From positions 186,001 to 250,000 of the forward strand of contig LNDP01000015.1 in NCBI GenBank assembly GCA_001464665.1: 64,000 nt of DNA, written 5' to 3'. Positions 17,794 to 27,052 of the stretch are shown one piece after another; the stretch's first letter is position 1, and the number at the start of each line of letters is the position of its first letter. The stretch is from Acidobacteria bacterium Ga0074141. Lineage in GTDB: Bacteria > Acidobacteriota > Blastocatellia > Pyrinomonadales > Pyrinomonadaceae. A program made the translations under genes and the position numbers. Below the pieces are notes generated by a model. The model saw only the letters and a list, made by a program, of their open reading frames with translations, did no database searches and had not been told where the DNA came from.

Positions 17794-19869
17794 ATGAAAT
17801 TGCAGTTCATGTCATACCGTATCGTTCTTTCGCTCGTCGTCGCCATTTTGGTGTCAGGCACATCAGGATCCGTCTTTGCTTTTCCACAGGATACCTGGGA
17901 AGCGACGATCGCGAGGCTAGAGGCCCGAGTTGCACCTGCCGCCTCGCCGAGTGATCCTTCCGCAAAAGAGGCCTATGGCAAGCTACTCGAGGGTCAGCGT
18001 CACGCCTGGGCTGCCAAGCGAACGAGAAGCGCCGCTCGAGCTACTGCCTCTGTTCGGTCTGCCCGAATAGCGTTGGTCGCGGCCGTCGATGCGGATCCAG
18101 GGCTTTCCGAGGCATATACGGTTCTTGCAGAACTCGAAATTCTTCGCCGGGTGGGTGAGTCCGAGGTGTCAAATGCGATAAGGCTTGCAACTTTGGCGTT
18201 AAGGTATGACGGGAATAATTTCGGCGCACGGCGAGTGATGGCCCGCCTTTTGTCGCTTAGGGCAAATCTAGCCCGAGGTCAACTCGATCGCAAAAACGCC
18301 GAACTTGCAGCTGTCGAATGGCGAAAGGTCGCCGAACTTGACCCGAGAAATACGGAAGCTTGGGCTTTCTTGAGTGTGATCTACGAAAAGCTTGGCGAGC
18401 CTGAGAAAAAGATCGATGCCCTTCGTAAGTGGGTATCATCAAGCGGAGCACTTGAGAGCCAATACTATCAGTTCATCGTTGGTGTCAACGAGGATCTCGC
18501 GCCGGAGCGGGCATCGGTTCGTCTGGCCTCGGATCTCTTTGCACTTGGCCGGGTGAGCGAGGCATTAGAGGTGGTCGCTCCTGTGGTTTCCGATCAACCC
18601 GGGAATACTGTTGCGGTTAGCATACTGAGGGACATCGCTGAACAGGTCGACGAAAATAAGTTCGAACAAGCTGCCGAGCCGTTGACTCAGGCGGTTGCGA
18701 CCGATCCGAACAATGTGGAACTCGCGAACACACTGGCAAGGCTATATCGGCGACGGGGGATGCAGGAGCGAGCGGTGACCGTGTATTCGCGCGCCCTACA
18801 GCAGCTCAGCTCGCGAGAAACGCGTGTGAGAGCGAGACTTTTGATTGGCAGAGGTGACCTCTTAGCCGGTGCCGGGAAGTACGAAGAAGCAATACTTTCC
18901 TATTCTGAGGCATTTGAGGCTTTTGGATCTGGTGCTGGCCCTGGCGAGCAAGAAGTTGTTCGTGAGGCCGCACGCAAGATGATCGTCACAGCACGTGTGG
19001 TGGGTGATAGAAGCCTTATCGAAACAGCCCTGCAACGCGCGGCCCGGCGCTTTGGCGGTGACGACTTTCTGGTACTTCTCGAGAGCTCGGCACATCTTCG
19101 CGAAAATGGAAAACGAACTGAGGCTTTAGCGTTGCTCAAAAGAGGGTCAGTCGGCGGGAATCGATCGTTCGAAGTCTTTCGAGCCGAGGTAAGTCTTTTG
19201 GTCGAGACCGGCAAGGTAGAAGATGCGGTGGCTTTGATCCGGAGTTCGACACGTGGCGATTCATCTGCCGCCGGTGGTCCGCGCGGGACCGATTCTGCAT
19301 TCCTTGATAGTTTTACCGCTTCGCTTTTGATCACAGGTGCATATATCTCCGGAAAGAAGGCCCCCCAGGCAATGGCGGCGGCTGAGGATCTGTCATCGCT
19401 CGCGCGTGGCAATGAAAGGCGGCAGCTTGCAACCATTAGCAAAGCTACCGCGGCCAATCTAAACGGCGACCGGAACACGGCCCTGCAGCTTTTGCGAAGT
19501 GTGCTTGAAGAATCCCCAAACAATCCGATCGCGTTGAATAACCTTGGCTACTATCTACTGGACGAGGCTGCGAGCAGAGATGAGGGAATCGCAATGATAA
19601 GGCGGGCGGTTTCCGTTGATCCAAGAAACGCGTCCTACTTGCACAGCCTAGGGAAAGCAATGTTGCAGAAAGGGGAATTGGATAATGCGGGGGTTTATTT
19701 GTTTGAGGCGGTCGCGATCGAGCCGGGATCTCTTGTGATCTGGGAGCAACTCGGTGAACTCTTTGAGCGACGGGGAGCGGTGGCGGAGTCTCAACGAGCG
19801 TTCCAACGGGCACTTCGTATGGCATGGAACTCCGACGACAGGAATCGACTTCTTGCTCGGATCAAATAA
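17794..19869 (+). CDS. Large secreted TPR protein
   Basis: A 691-residue protein with a signal peptide ending near SVFAFPQD (about residue 33). The rest is almost entirely tetratricopeptide-like helix pairs, for example NTEAWAFLSVIYEKLGEPEK and PNNPIALNNLGYYLLDEA. An alternative start is the ATG at 17809. TPR solenoids mediate protein-protein contacts; periplasmic versions often take part in outer-membrane export or assembly. No enzyme motif is seen. It is bounded by terminators on both sides, so it is probably monocistronic. Confidence 0.82.
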   Translation: MKLQFMSYRIVLSLVVAILVSGTSGSVFAFPQDTWEATIARLEARVAPAASPSDPSAKEAYGKLLEGQRHAWAAKRTRSAARATASVRSARIALVAAVDADPGLSEAYTVLAELEILRRVGESEVSNAIRLATLALRYDGNNFGARRVMARLLSLRANLARGQLDRKNAELAAVEWRKVAELDPRNTEAWAFLSVIYEKLGEPEKKIDALRKWVSSSGALESQYYQFIVGVNEDLAPERASVRLASDLFALGRVSEALEVVAPVVSDQPGNTVAVSILRDIAEQVDENKFEQAAEPLTQAVATDPNNVELANTLARLYRRRGMQERAVTVYSRALQQLSSRETRVRARLLIGRGDLLAGAGKYEEAILSYSEAFEAFGSGAGPGEQEVVREAARKMIVTARVVGDRSLIETALQRAARRFGGDDFLVLLESSAHLRENGKRTEALALLKRGSVGGNRSFEVFRAEVSLLVETGKVEDAVALIRSSTRGDSSAAGGPRGTDSAFLDSFTASLLITGAYISGKKAPQAMAAAEDLSSLARGNERRQLATISKATAANLNGDRNTALQLLRSVLEESPNNPIALNNLGYYLLDEAASRDEGIAMIRRAVSVDPRNASYLHSLGKAMLQKGELDNAGVYLFEAVAIEPGSLVIWEQLGELFERRGAVAESQRAFQRALRMAWNSDDRNRLLARIK

Positions 19870-19896
19870 AAAGTGCGGCAATGGTGCCGCACTTTT
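19869..19896. terminator. Bidirectional terminator between convergent genes
   Basis: AAAAGTGCGGCA (19869-19880), loop ATGG, TGCCGCACTTTT (19885-19896): a perfect 12-bp stem with A-run on one side and T-run on the other, serving the TPR gene on plus and the M48 gene on minus. It starts within the TPR stop codon. Confidence 0.93.
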
Positions 19897-19926
19897 CGAT
19901 CGATCGGTTGAAAAGGAAAGCCGAGG

Positions 19927-21102
19927 TTACGGCTTGTCCGGAGACGGAGTCGGTTCGGGTGTTTGATCACGACGCTTTAGTTGCGGCGGCTTGCTTGAGG
20001 ATGACCCGGAGGAATCAGAGCTGTCCGAATCGCTAACGCCCGGTTCATCACCGTCCGCCGGTTGTCTCCGCTTGAGCGTCGGTCTTCCCGGCTCGCCTTC
20101 ATCCGAATCACTGAAAACTCCGGCTTTCGCATTTGTCTGCCTCAGAAGAAGATTCTTAACCCGCTGGAATTCTGAGGTGCTGATGACGTATTCCTCACGT
20201 TCCGGAAAACGAGAAACCAGTGCGAGGCTTGCATCTCTGCGGTCTAGTGACTGCGGATGCGTGGTAAATATTTTGGCCAATGTTCCCGGCTTTTTCTTAT
20301 TCTTTTCGTTCAACTTTTCGAACATCGTCGCCATCGCGGAAGGATCGTAGCCGGCAGCGTACAGGTATTGAACCCCAAGCATATCAGCTTCCATTTCTGC
20401 GTTGCGGCTAAACTTTAGAAAACTGAGGAGTTGGGCAAAACCGCCGGCATTCTGTGCGATGGGAGCGGCAATGCCACCGCCAAAAATGATTGTTGCAAGC
20501 AGGCCGTAATTGATCGCCTGCAGCTTGCCCTGGTTTTCCATTGCGTGTCGGGCGGCAACGTGTGCAATTTCGTGTGCCATAACACCCGCGATCTCCGCCT
20601 CGTTGTCAGCGGCGAGGATAAGGCCTTTATTGACGAAGAAGTATCCTCCCGGCAGTGCGAAGGCATTGACCTCGTCGCTGTCAATAACTTTGATAGTGAA
20701 AGGGATCTTCGCATCCGAGTGAAGCACCAAATTCTGACCAACCCGGTTGATATACTCAGTAATCATCGGATCTTCGACCATTTTCGCCGATTGCTCTATC
20801 TCCAATGACAACTGACGGCCGATGGCAAGCTCCTTTGACTGCGAGCCGCCGAGCCAACCGAAAAACTTATCTGTTCCTTTATTGATCTTACGTTTACCGA
20901 TCATTGCCGGATTCTCTTTTTCCGAGAGAGGCTTAAGGTTCGATTGAGCAGTCAGTTGACTGGCAGTTGTTTCGCTTTTCGCATTAGACGCCGTCTCGTT
21001 GGCCTTCTGGGCAACAGCTTGAGCCGGCAGAAATGCGAAACTGCCAATGAGCATCACAAATGAAAGCAAAAACGACAGTGCTTTGGATTCTCTGATCTTC
21101 AT
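19927..21102 (-). CDS. M48 family metalloprotease, secreted
   Basis: A 391-residue protein with a signal peptide (about 1-31). The zinc-protease motif HEIAHVAARH (177-186) and the third ligand in EMEAD (236-240) are intact; NAFALPGGYFFVNKGL precedes them, as in BepA/LoiP-type periplasmic M48 proteases. BepA relatives degrade or repair outer-membrane protein assembly intermediates, which would fit the BamD-like and TPR genes next door. The last ~70 residues are a disordered Ser/Asp/Pro-rich tail. AGGA lies upstream of the ATG. Confidence 0.92.
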   Translation of the reverse strand: MKIRESKALSFLLSFVMLIGSFAFLPAQAVAQKANETASNAKSETTASQLTAQSNLKPLSEKENPAMIGKRKINKGTDKFFGWLGGSQSKELAIGRQLSLEIEQSAKMVEDPMITEYINRVGQNLVLHSDAKIPFTIKVIDSDEVNAFALPGGYFFVNKGLILAADNEAEIAGVMAHEIAHVAARHAMENQGKLQAINYGLLATIIFGGGIAAPIAQNAGGFAQLLSFLKFSRNAEMEADMLGVQYLYAAGYDPSAMATMFEKLNEKNKKKPGTLAKIFTTHPQSLDRRDASLALVSRFPEREEYVISTSEFQRVKNLLLRQTNAKAGVFSDSDEGEPGRPTLKRRQPADGDEPGVSDSDSSDSSGSSSSKPPQLKRRDQTPEPTPSPDKP

Positions 21103-21212
21103 AAGGGTGTCCTACGATCGGTTCGACTTCAATCCTACCTAATTTTACTAATAGAGTTCAACGTATTTTGATGCACCGAGAAATTATTTGGTTGCGAGAA
21201 ACAGGCCAATTT

Positions 21213-21380
21213 TTACTTTTTCCATTTCTCGAAAAGTCTTGATACCAACCAGCGAGAGAATTTTCGTTCTCGTGGGCCGAAATACGTGTTATATTCATAG
21301 ATGCCTTCGACCGTCTCACGGGTTGCGGGCGTCTTTCCGAAAACCCCTAAACATTGCAGCCATCGCTGCTTTTCTTTCAA
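21213..21380 (-). pseudogene. Short minus-strand reading frame, possible gene remnant
   Basis: Read from a TTG at 21380, the frame gives 55 residues, LKEKQRWLQCLGVFGKTP..., ending SRLFEKWKK and a stop. Amino-acid composition (aromatic and basic residues with few oddities) looks protein-like, but there is no good start or ribosome site, and longer versions overlap the ATPase gene on the other strand. I do not recognise it. It could be a small divergent gene, a decayed fragment, or chance. It lies in the 278-bp gap between the M48 gene and the ATPase gene. Confidence 0.25.
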
Positions 21381-24300
21381 ATGAAGATTCAGGAAAAAGT
21401 TAAAGATCTCGTGGAGGTCCGACACTATAAGGGCCTTCGCGATTTCCACGCCGATCCCTCCGCTACACTGGAAAGCTATTGTTTTACCGATGAAACCGCC
21501 ACACTGATGGCGAGGTGGATCGATTCGGCCTCAACGATCGGGCCGGGGAAGGGGAAATCGCTTGCTCTCGCTGGCTATAGAGGAGTTGGCAAGAGTCACT
21601 TCCTAGCAACTTTCGGCTCGTTACTCGCTCTTCCGGAACTCCGGTCGAAGATCCAAAATCCGCATGTATCCGCAGCGACGCAGGGGCTGTTGCGAAGGCA
21701 CTATCCTCTTTTGAATGTTCGCCGCGGAACCCACGCAACCCTGATCGAAGAGCTCAAGTCCGCGATATCAGCATCGATCGGCCCCGAAGCTGTGATCGGC
21801 GCAGGTTCTATCACGACCCTTCTTGAGAGGGCTGCGGCCCGATCTGGGGATGTTCCTCTTGTGATCATCGTGGACACTGCCCACGATCGAGTTAGCCGCG
21901 TATCTCGGAACGATGGTGACGAGCTTGCAGAGATGTCCGCGTTTGCCGCGGATAACAACGTGATTCTCGCAGTTGGGTTAGACGATGATATCGCCGGGGC
22001 TGACGGTTCAAACTCGGCGATCGTCCGTGCATTCAACATCGACTTTCTCGACCAACAGCATCTCTTCAAGGTTGTAAATTCATTTATATTTCCAAAGTTT
22101 AACCAAAAGATCTCACTTATCGAAGAGATCTATTCATTCTTCAGCCGCGTTGTGCCGAACTTCCGATGGAGTTCACAACGTTTCGTGTCTTTGTATCCGC
22201 TGCATCCCGGGATTCTTGATGTGGCTCCGTATGTCCGTCTGTTCGTTCAGGATTTTGCTTTGCTTGGGTTTGCGGCTGAAGCCGGTGAGCGCATTCTCGG
22301 GCGTCCGGCGACTTCTTTGATCGCATTTGATGAAGTTTTTGACAATGCTGAGGCGGGACTGAGGAAGGTAAAGGACCTTGAAGATGCCTTTGCCGCTTAC
22401 GACCGGTTGAATGCGGAGGTCGTGAGCAAAGTGCCCGTTATACAACGACTACAGGCTAAGCTCATTTTGAAGGCCCTTCTTCTGCATTCCCTTAATGGGC
22501 GCGGTGCCACGGTCGAAGAGATCTGTGCATCAATGATGATCTACGACGAGTCTGACCCTTCGAAGGCACTCGAAGGGGCATCCGGCATCATCAAAATGTT
22601 CGCCGATGCGTTACCCGATGACATATCGTGGTATTCGGAAGAGGGAATCGGCGTGCTTTACAGTTTCCGAGCAAATGCGAAGGAAAATGCGAACATTGTA
22701 CTTGACGAGGCGATCGGCCGAACCGACCCAGGTGTCGTGACCGAAATACTCCGGAAGCTGTTGCAAGAACGGTATCCGGATCTTACATTAACGCCCGCAC
22801 CTGATAATCCCAATCTGCTTTCTTCTGAGTCATCGGCGATCTGGAGAGGTGGTCAGCGGCGGGGAAGATTTTTTGCGGCTCTTGATGACGCAGCGGTCGA
22901 GGTGATAGGGACCCAGGAAGAGTCGCTCGATTGGCGAATAGCGTTGGACATAAGAGGAGTTCTTCGTCCAAGTACCGAAGCCGCGTTAGCGCCAGATTGT
23001 GTCCTTTGGCGGCCAGACATCCTCAGAAAAGATGAGATCGACACACTTCTTCGGTTCTACGTACTTCAGACTCAAACCGAGCTGATAGAGACTTTTGGCG
23101 ATCAGCATAGGGCCCTTTTGCATTCCCAACGCGTTGCCGCCGTAAACATCGCGGAAAGGGTATTTCTTGCGAATGGAAATCTTGTCATCAACGGTTTCGA
23201 TTTCAACTTTACCGAGGAAGCAATGGCTTCGCAGTCAATCTCCGGATTGATCTCGGCAATGCTCGATCCGATGTTCGAAACACAGTATCCCGATCATCCG
23301 GCTTTTGGTCGAGCTCTGGGCATCAAGGATGTATCTGCCACGATCGCGGACTTTTTCGATCCTGCAAAAACCGGGCTGGAAGAAACTCAGGAACTGGCAC
23401 GCGCTTTTCTCGCTCCACTGGGGCTGGCCACGGAGCAAGATGGAAATCTCACTCCGGTGGTTGGCGAATATCTTGACCAACTTCCGTACATCACGACGAT
23501 CAATGAACTTCTCGATGCAACAGGTGACGGAACCGCCGAGATCATTGGAGTTTATCAAAGCCTAAAACAGCCGCCTTATGGATTTGTCCGCGAGGCCCAG
23601 CATTTGATACTTGCATCGCTTGTAGCCGACCGGCGGATCGAGTTCGTAACGGCGAAAGGAGATCGGATCAATGCGCGGTCACTAGACCTAAAGATAGTTT
23701 GGGGCGATATCGTCGGCATCGCTCGTCCAATTATCGCCGATCACCCCGCCGTTTCTAATATCAAGTGGGCACAGCTATTGACCGGATTCGATGATGAGCT
23801 TTCCGACAAGGGTTCTGCTGGAACGGAACGTGTTCTCGAGGCACTGGGCGCGTGGCTTGAGGAGTGGAATACGGCGAACCTTTTGAATCGGTTCGACAAG
23901 GTTCCTGATGCTCTCGTAAACACCAAGATCTGGCTTGACGCGTCGTTCGTTAAGAAGACTCTCGGCCGCGTTGTGGAGACGATAACCCATTTGCTAGCCG
24001 GTACCACGCGACTCGACCAGGCGCTTGGAGACATTGCTGATGCGTTTTCGCATAGCGAAACAGAATTCGAAAAGAGCGTCGCGGGGCTCGAAAGGATAGA
24101 GACGTTTCTATCATCGGTCGCAATTCGTCAACGTATCGTCGCATATACGACACCCGCCGGATTTGCACCCGACGCCAAAGCCAACGACACAAAACGAGCA
24201 CTATTGGCGTGCATTTCGGAGAGCATCAGGAATCCTGGTTCAGCGCGGAACCGGGAAGCGGGCTATCTCTGGGATGGCTACCGCTCACAGTATCAGGACG

Positions 24301-24899
24301 CATTTACTAACGAGCATTCAAGGATAATGCGCTCTCACGAGCTTCAGGAAAGATTTGAGAGTATCAGGCGAACGGATATTTGGTGGGAGTTCGAGTCACT
24401 CAGCGAAATCCCGCAACTTCGAACGCCCTTTTGGCAGAAAGCTTTTGAGCTCAGTGGCAGACTGGCTGAGCTGGACTGCAGCTTTGAGAGCAGCCGCGGA
24501 CTTGAACACCGAGCCGGCTGTATCTGTGAATTTGATGTCTCTGCTTTGAATGACTGGGAAAAGATGTCAGATGAACTTTGGGATGCAGTTACGTCCGGGC
24601 ATAACATGATCAGGGAGAAGATCGCTCGGGACTGCGAACGCCTTGCTGATGTATCCAACGGAGCAATGTCAACGATCAAGTCAAAGCAAGACGCTGAGGC
24701 CGGCGAGGCTCTTTTTGCCGGTTTACGCGTGGGCGGTCTTCGACGACTAGGCAAATCCGAGATCGATATTCTACGAATACTTTACCGCGATCTAACTGCG
24801 CGAAGACCGTCGAATGATGCTGGCCCAGATTCTTCTGACCGCTACTCTGTTTCCCGTTCTGGAGGAGACCCCCAGCACAGTGAACTCGCGACAGTATAG
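21381..24899 (+). CDS. Orphan large P-loop ATPase with GKSHF Walker A (BrxC/PglY/DUF6079-like?)
   Basis: A 1172-residue soluble protein, starting at the ATG that gives MKIQEKVKDLVEV. A Walker A motif AGYRGVGKSHFLATFGSLLA covers residues 64-83 and a Walker B-like strand VPLVIIVDTAHDR 158-170 (D165); NVILAVGLDDD (193-203) may be a sensor strand. The GxxGxGKSHF form is shared with very large ATPases of the BREX BrxC/PglY and DUF6079 groups, known from phage defence. This is resemblance only. No methyltransferase, PglZ or nuclease gene is adjacent; neighbours are housekeeping. The remaining ~900 residues have no recognisable domain. GC content matches the surroundings, so there is no sign of recent acquisition. 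Confidence 0.7.
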   Translation: MKIQEKVKDLVEVRHYKGLRDFHADPSATLESYCFTDETATLMARWIDSASTIGPGKGKSLALAGYRGVGKSHFLATFGSLLALPELRSKIQNPHVSAATQGLLRRHYPLLNVRRGTHATLIEELKSAISASIGPEAVIGAGSITTLLERAAARSGDVPLVIIVDTAHDRVSRVSRNDGDELAEMSAFAADNNVILAVGLDDDIAGADGSNSAIVRAFNIDFLDQQHLFKVVNSFIFPKFNQKISLIEEIYSFFSRVVPNFRWSSQRFVSLYPLHPGILDVAPYVRLFVQDFALLGFAAEAGERILGRPATSLIAFDEVFDNAEAGLRKVKDLEDAFAAYDRLNAEVVSKVPVIQRLQAKLILKALLLHSLNGRGATVEEICASMMIYDESDPSKALEGASGIIKMFADALPDDISWYSEEGIGVLYSFRANAKENANIVLDEAIGRTDPGVVTEILRKLLQERYPDLTLTPAPDNPNLLSSESSAIWRGGQRRGRFFAALDDAAVEVIGTQEESLDWRIALDIRGVLRPSTEAALAPDCVLWRPDILRKDEIDTLLRFYVLQTQTELIETFGDQHRALLHSQRVAAVNIAERVFLANGNLVINGFDFNFTEEAMASQSISGLISAMLDPMFETQYPDHPAFGRALGIKDVSATIADFFDPAKTGLEETQELARAFLAPLGLATEQDGNLTPVVGEYLDQLPYITTINELLDATGDGTAEIIGVYQSLKQPPYGFVREAQHLILASLVADRRIEFVTAKGDRINARSLDLKIVWGDIVGIARPIIADHPAVSNIKWAQLLTGFDDELSDKGSAGTERVLEALGAWLEEWNTANLLNRFDKVPDALVNTKIWLDASFVKKTLGRVVETITHLLAGTTRLDQALGDIADAFSHSETEFEKSVAGLERIETFLSSVAIRQRIVAYTTPAGFAPDAKANDTKRALLACISESIRNPGSARNREAGYLWDGYRSQYQDAFTNEHSRIMRSHELQERFESIRRTDIWWEFESLSEIPQLRTPFWQKAFELSGRLAELDCSFESSRGLEHRAGCICEFDVSALNDWEKMSDELWDAVTSGHNMIREKIARDCERLADVSNGAMSTIKSKQDAEAGEALFAGLRVGGLRRLGKSEIDILRILYRDLTARRPSNDAGPDSSDRYSVSRSGGDPQHSELATV

Positions 24900-24986
24900 A
24901 CCCTACGATTCGGTGTCTGAATTTGTCGAACCTTCCGTTTTTCGCCCATATAGCGAAATCGATTCTACCGCTGTATTCTTAACATC

Positions 24987-25868
24987 GTGAAACGAGTTGC
25001 GATTGTTGGTGTCGGACGGGTTGGCGGAGCTTTTGCTCTGGCTTTGGATCGCTGCGGCTACACGGTCAATGAACTCATCACCCGCGATGGAAGTGTTCCC
25101 AGCGTGATGGAGCGCCTTTCGCGCCCAGCTCTGGTTACCGGCATCGAACACATCGAAGGAATTTCAGCGGATATTGTGATTATCACGACGTCCGATCCGG
25201 ACATCGAATCGGCGACCATATCGATTTTACCTCGGCTTTCCAGGCACGCAATGGTATTCCATACAAGCGGTTCACTCAGTTCAGACGTACTTTCTGTCGT
25301 TGAAAAGCGGGGGCACGCGACCGGTTCGATTCATCCACTTATCGCGGTGAGTGATGCTGTCGCAGGGGCCGCGGCTTTCTCAGGCGCCTTTTTTTGTATT
25401 GAAGGATCGGAGGTCGCAGTGCAGGGCGGTCGCGAGATCGTCGCTCAACTTGGCGGCCACGAGATCGTTGTTGAAACCTCTGAAAAGCCACTCTATCATG
25501 CTGCCGCAGTCATGTCGGCCGGCCACCTGGTGGCATTGCTAGCGACCGCTCACAGACTCATTGCCATGGCAGGCGTCGATCCGGATCGGGGCAAAGAAGC
25601 TCTGCTAGTGCTTTCAAGATCTGCGATAGATAATCTTTCACACAAACGACCGGAAGAGGCGTTGACCGGAACGTTTGCCCGGCTCGATATTGCCGCCTTT
25701 CGCCGTCACCTAGAGTTACTGGGGGCTGGAGCTGAGGGATTTGGCAAGAATGTTTACTTGGCTCTCGCCGCCGCGTCCATGGAGTTGGTTCGAGAAACCG
25801 AAGAGAACAAAGAGCTTCGAGACCAGTTCATCGAAGAGTTAAATATGGCTAAAGCGAATAGCAAGTGA
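24987..25868 (+). CDS. Rossmann-fold protein with DUF2520 (ProC/PanE-like)
   Basis: A 293-residue protein starting at GTG (MKRVAIVGVGRVGGAFA), with the dinucleotide-binding GxGxxG near residue 8. The N-terminal Rossmann domain (~1-130) contains IVIITTSDPDIE and the C-terminal helical DUF2520 domain contains YHAAAVMSAGHLVALLATA. The family resembles short-chain oxidoreductases such as pyrroline-5-carboxylate and ketopantoate reductases, but its substrate is not established to my knowledge. It is followed by the Fur gene after 26 bases. Confidence 0.85.
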   Translation: MKRVAIVGVGRVGGAFALALDRCGYTVNELITRDGSVPSVMERLSRPALVTGIEHIEGISADIVIITTSDPDIESATISILPRLSRHAMVFHTSGSLSSDVLSVVEKRGHATGSIHPLIAVSDAVAGAAAFSGAFFCIEGSEVAVQGGREIVAQLGGHEIVVETSEKPLYHAAAVMSAGHLVALLATAHRLIAMAGVDPDRGKEALLVLSRSAIDNLSHKRPEEALTGTFARLDIAAFRRHLELLGAGAEGFGKNVYLALAAASMELVRETEENKELRDQFIEELNMAKANSK

Positions 25869-25894
25869 TACCATTGTGTTTTAGGTGACGAGCC

Positions 25895-26407
25895 GTGGCA
25901 GAGTTCGAAAAAGAAAAGGAGATCTTTCTGGAGCACATCCGAAAGTCCGGCCTGCGAAGGACCGGTCAGCGTGATTTGATCCTGGAGATCTTCCTCCGAA
26001 CGGAGGATCATTTAACGAGCGAAGACCTCTATTGGCTGGTCCAGAAAGAGGATCCGTCCGTTGGGCACACCACGGTTTATCGCACGCTTAAACTGCTTAC
26101 TGAGGCTGGCCTCGCACGAGAGGTTCGGTTCGGCGACAACAAGACCTATTACGAGCACCACTACGACCACGAGCATCACGATCATTTGATCTGCACATCG
26201 TGCGGTAAAGTTGTCGAATTTTATTCCCCAAAGATCGAAGAGCTACAGGACATGATCGCGGAGCAGCAGGGCTTCACGCTTTCGCATCATAGTCTCAGGA
26301 TGTGGGGACTTTGTGAGTCATGCTCACTTTCAAAGGCGGAAGTTTCAACAGCACCCTCCGGGGCGCAACCAAAAGTCAGGGTACGAACGGTGATTGGCGG
26401 ATATTGA
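25895..26407 (+). CDS. Fur family transcriptional regulator
   Basis: A 170-residue regulator starting at GTG with AGGTGA 9 bases upstream. The winged helix contains [12 protein letters not shown] and [11 protein letters not shown] (58-68, recognition helix). The metal-sensing region has [11 protein letters not shown] (88-98) and the structural zinc cysteines CTSC (100-103) and CESC (140-143). Fur members sense iron, zinc, manganese or peroxide; the His-rich segment resembles true Fur, but the metal cannot be fixed from sequence. Its stop overlaps the start of the next gene (TGATG), coupling it to a 2Fe-2S-type protein, which suggests an iron-linked role. Confidence 0.93.
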   Translation: MAEFEKEKEIFLEHIRKSGLRRTGQRDLILEIFLRTEDHLTSEDLYWLVQKEDPSVGHTTVYRTLKLLTEAGLAREVRFGDNKTYYEHHYDHEHHDHLICTSCGKVVEFYSPKIEELQDMIAEQQGFTLSHHSLRMWGLCESCSLSKAEVSTAPSGAQPKVRVRTVIGGY

Positions 26408-26997
26408 TGGAAAACGAAGTAAAGATCGACGAAATAGCAATTGAGTTCAAGAAAGAAGGGATCAATGGGAGCATTCCGGCTGGCACATATCTGATAGATG
26501 CAGCCAAAAGGCTGGGCGTCCGATTTCCTATCCCTTGTATACCGGTGTCCGGCGAGCACTATTGCTCGGTCGACGTTGAGAACGGAATCGGGGCCCTGTC
26601 GGACACGTCAGAAGCCGAAAAGGAATTCTTCGCAAACAGCACGGCGGCATTTGGAAATCGGCTCGCCTGCCAAGCCCGTTTGGAACGCCCGGGTTCAATA
26701 GTAGTTGAGACCCGGTTCGAAGAACCTGAGCCTGAGGAGAAAAAGGAAGATGGAAATAAGATCTTCGAGGGCTATAAAGAGCGGTTCTCCGCACTTTCAC
26801 TCGAGCAGAAAATGTCCGAGATCAGTCAGTTGGAGGCTCTCGCTTTAGCAGATACGCTCGGTTTCGTGATGAACGCACCATACGCGATCGGGAATAAGGT
26901 GACGGATATTCTTGCCGATATTGGGCTGAAGAAGGATATTCCGGACGTTCCCGAGAGCGGCGACGAAAAACATCGAGCCGAAGAAACGTCAGTATAG
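26407..26997 (+). CDS. 2Fe-2S ferredoxin-like protein with an incomplete cysteine set
   Basis: The ATG at 26407 overlaps the fur stop by one base. The 196-residue product has a plant-type ferredoxin-like fold in residues ~1-100: TYLIDAAKRLGVRFPIPC (27-44) leads into the cluster loop, and RLACQARL carries the distal cysteine. Only three cysteines occur (C44, C53, C88). The usual loop has three cysteines, so the middle one is missing; glutamate 50 sits about where it should be. Either the cluster is held by a non-Cys ligand or it is lost. The C-terminal ~90 residues are acidic and helical without known domain. Confidence 0.75.
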   Translation: MENEVKIDEIAIEFKKEGINGSIPAGTYLIDAAKRLGVRFPIPCIPVSGEHYCSVDVENGIGALSDTSEAEKEFFANSTAAFGNRLACQARLERPGSIVVETRFEEPEPEEKKEDGNKIFEGYKERFSALSLEQKMSEISQLEALALADTLGFVMNAPYAIGNKVTDILADIGLKKDIPDVPESGDEKHRAEETSV

Positions 26998-27052
26998 TTA
27001 AAACCGGATCCGCCATCCGCTCGAATCTAAGTATGGGAGACAGCAGGAAAAC

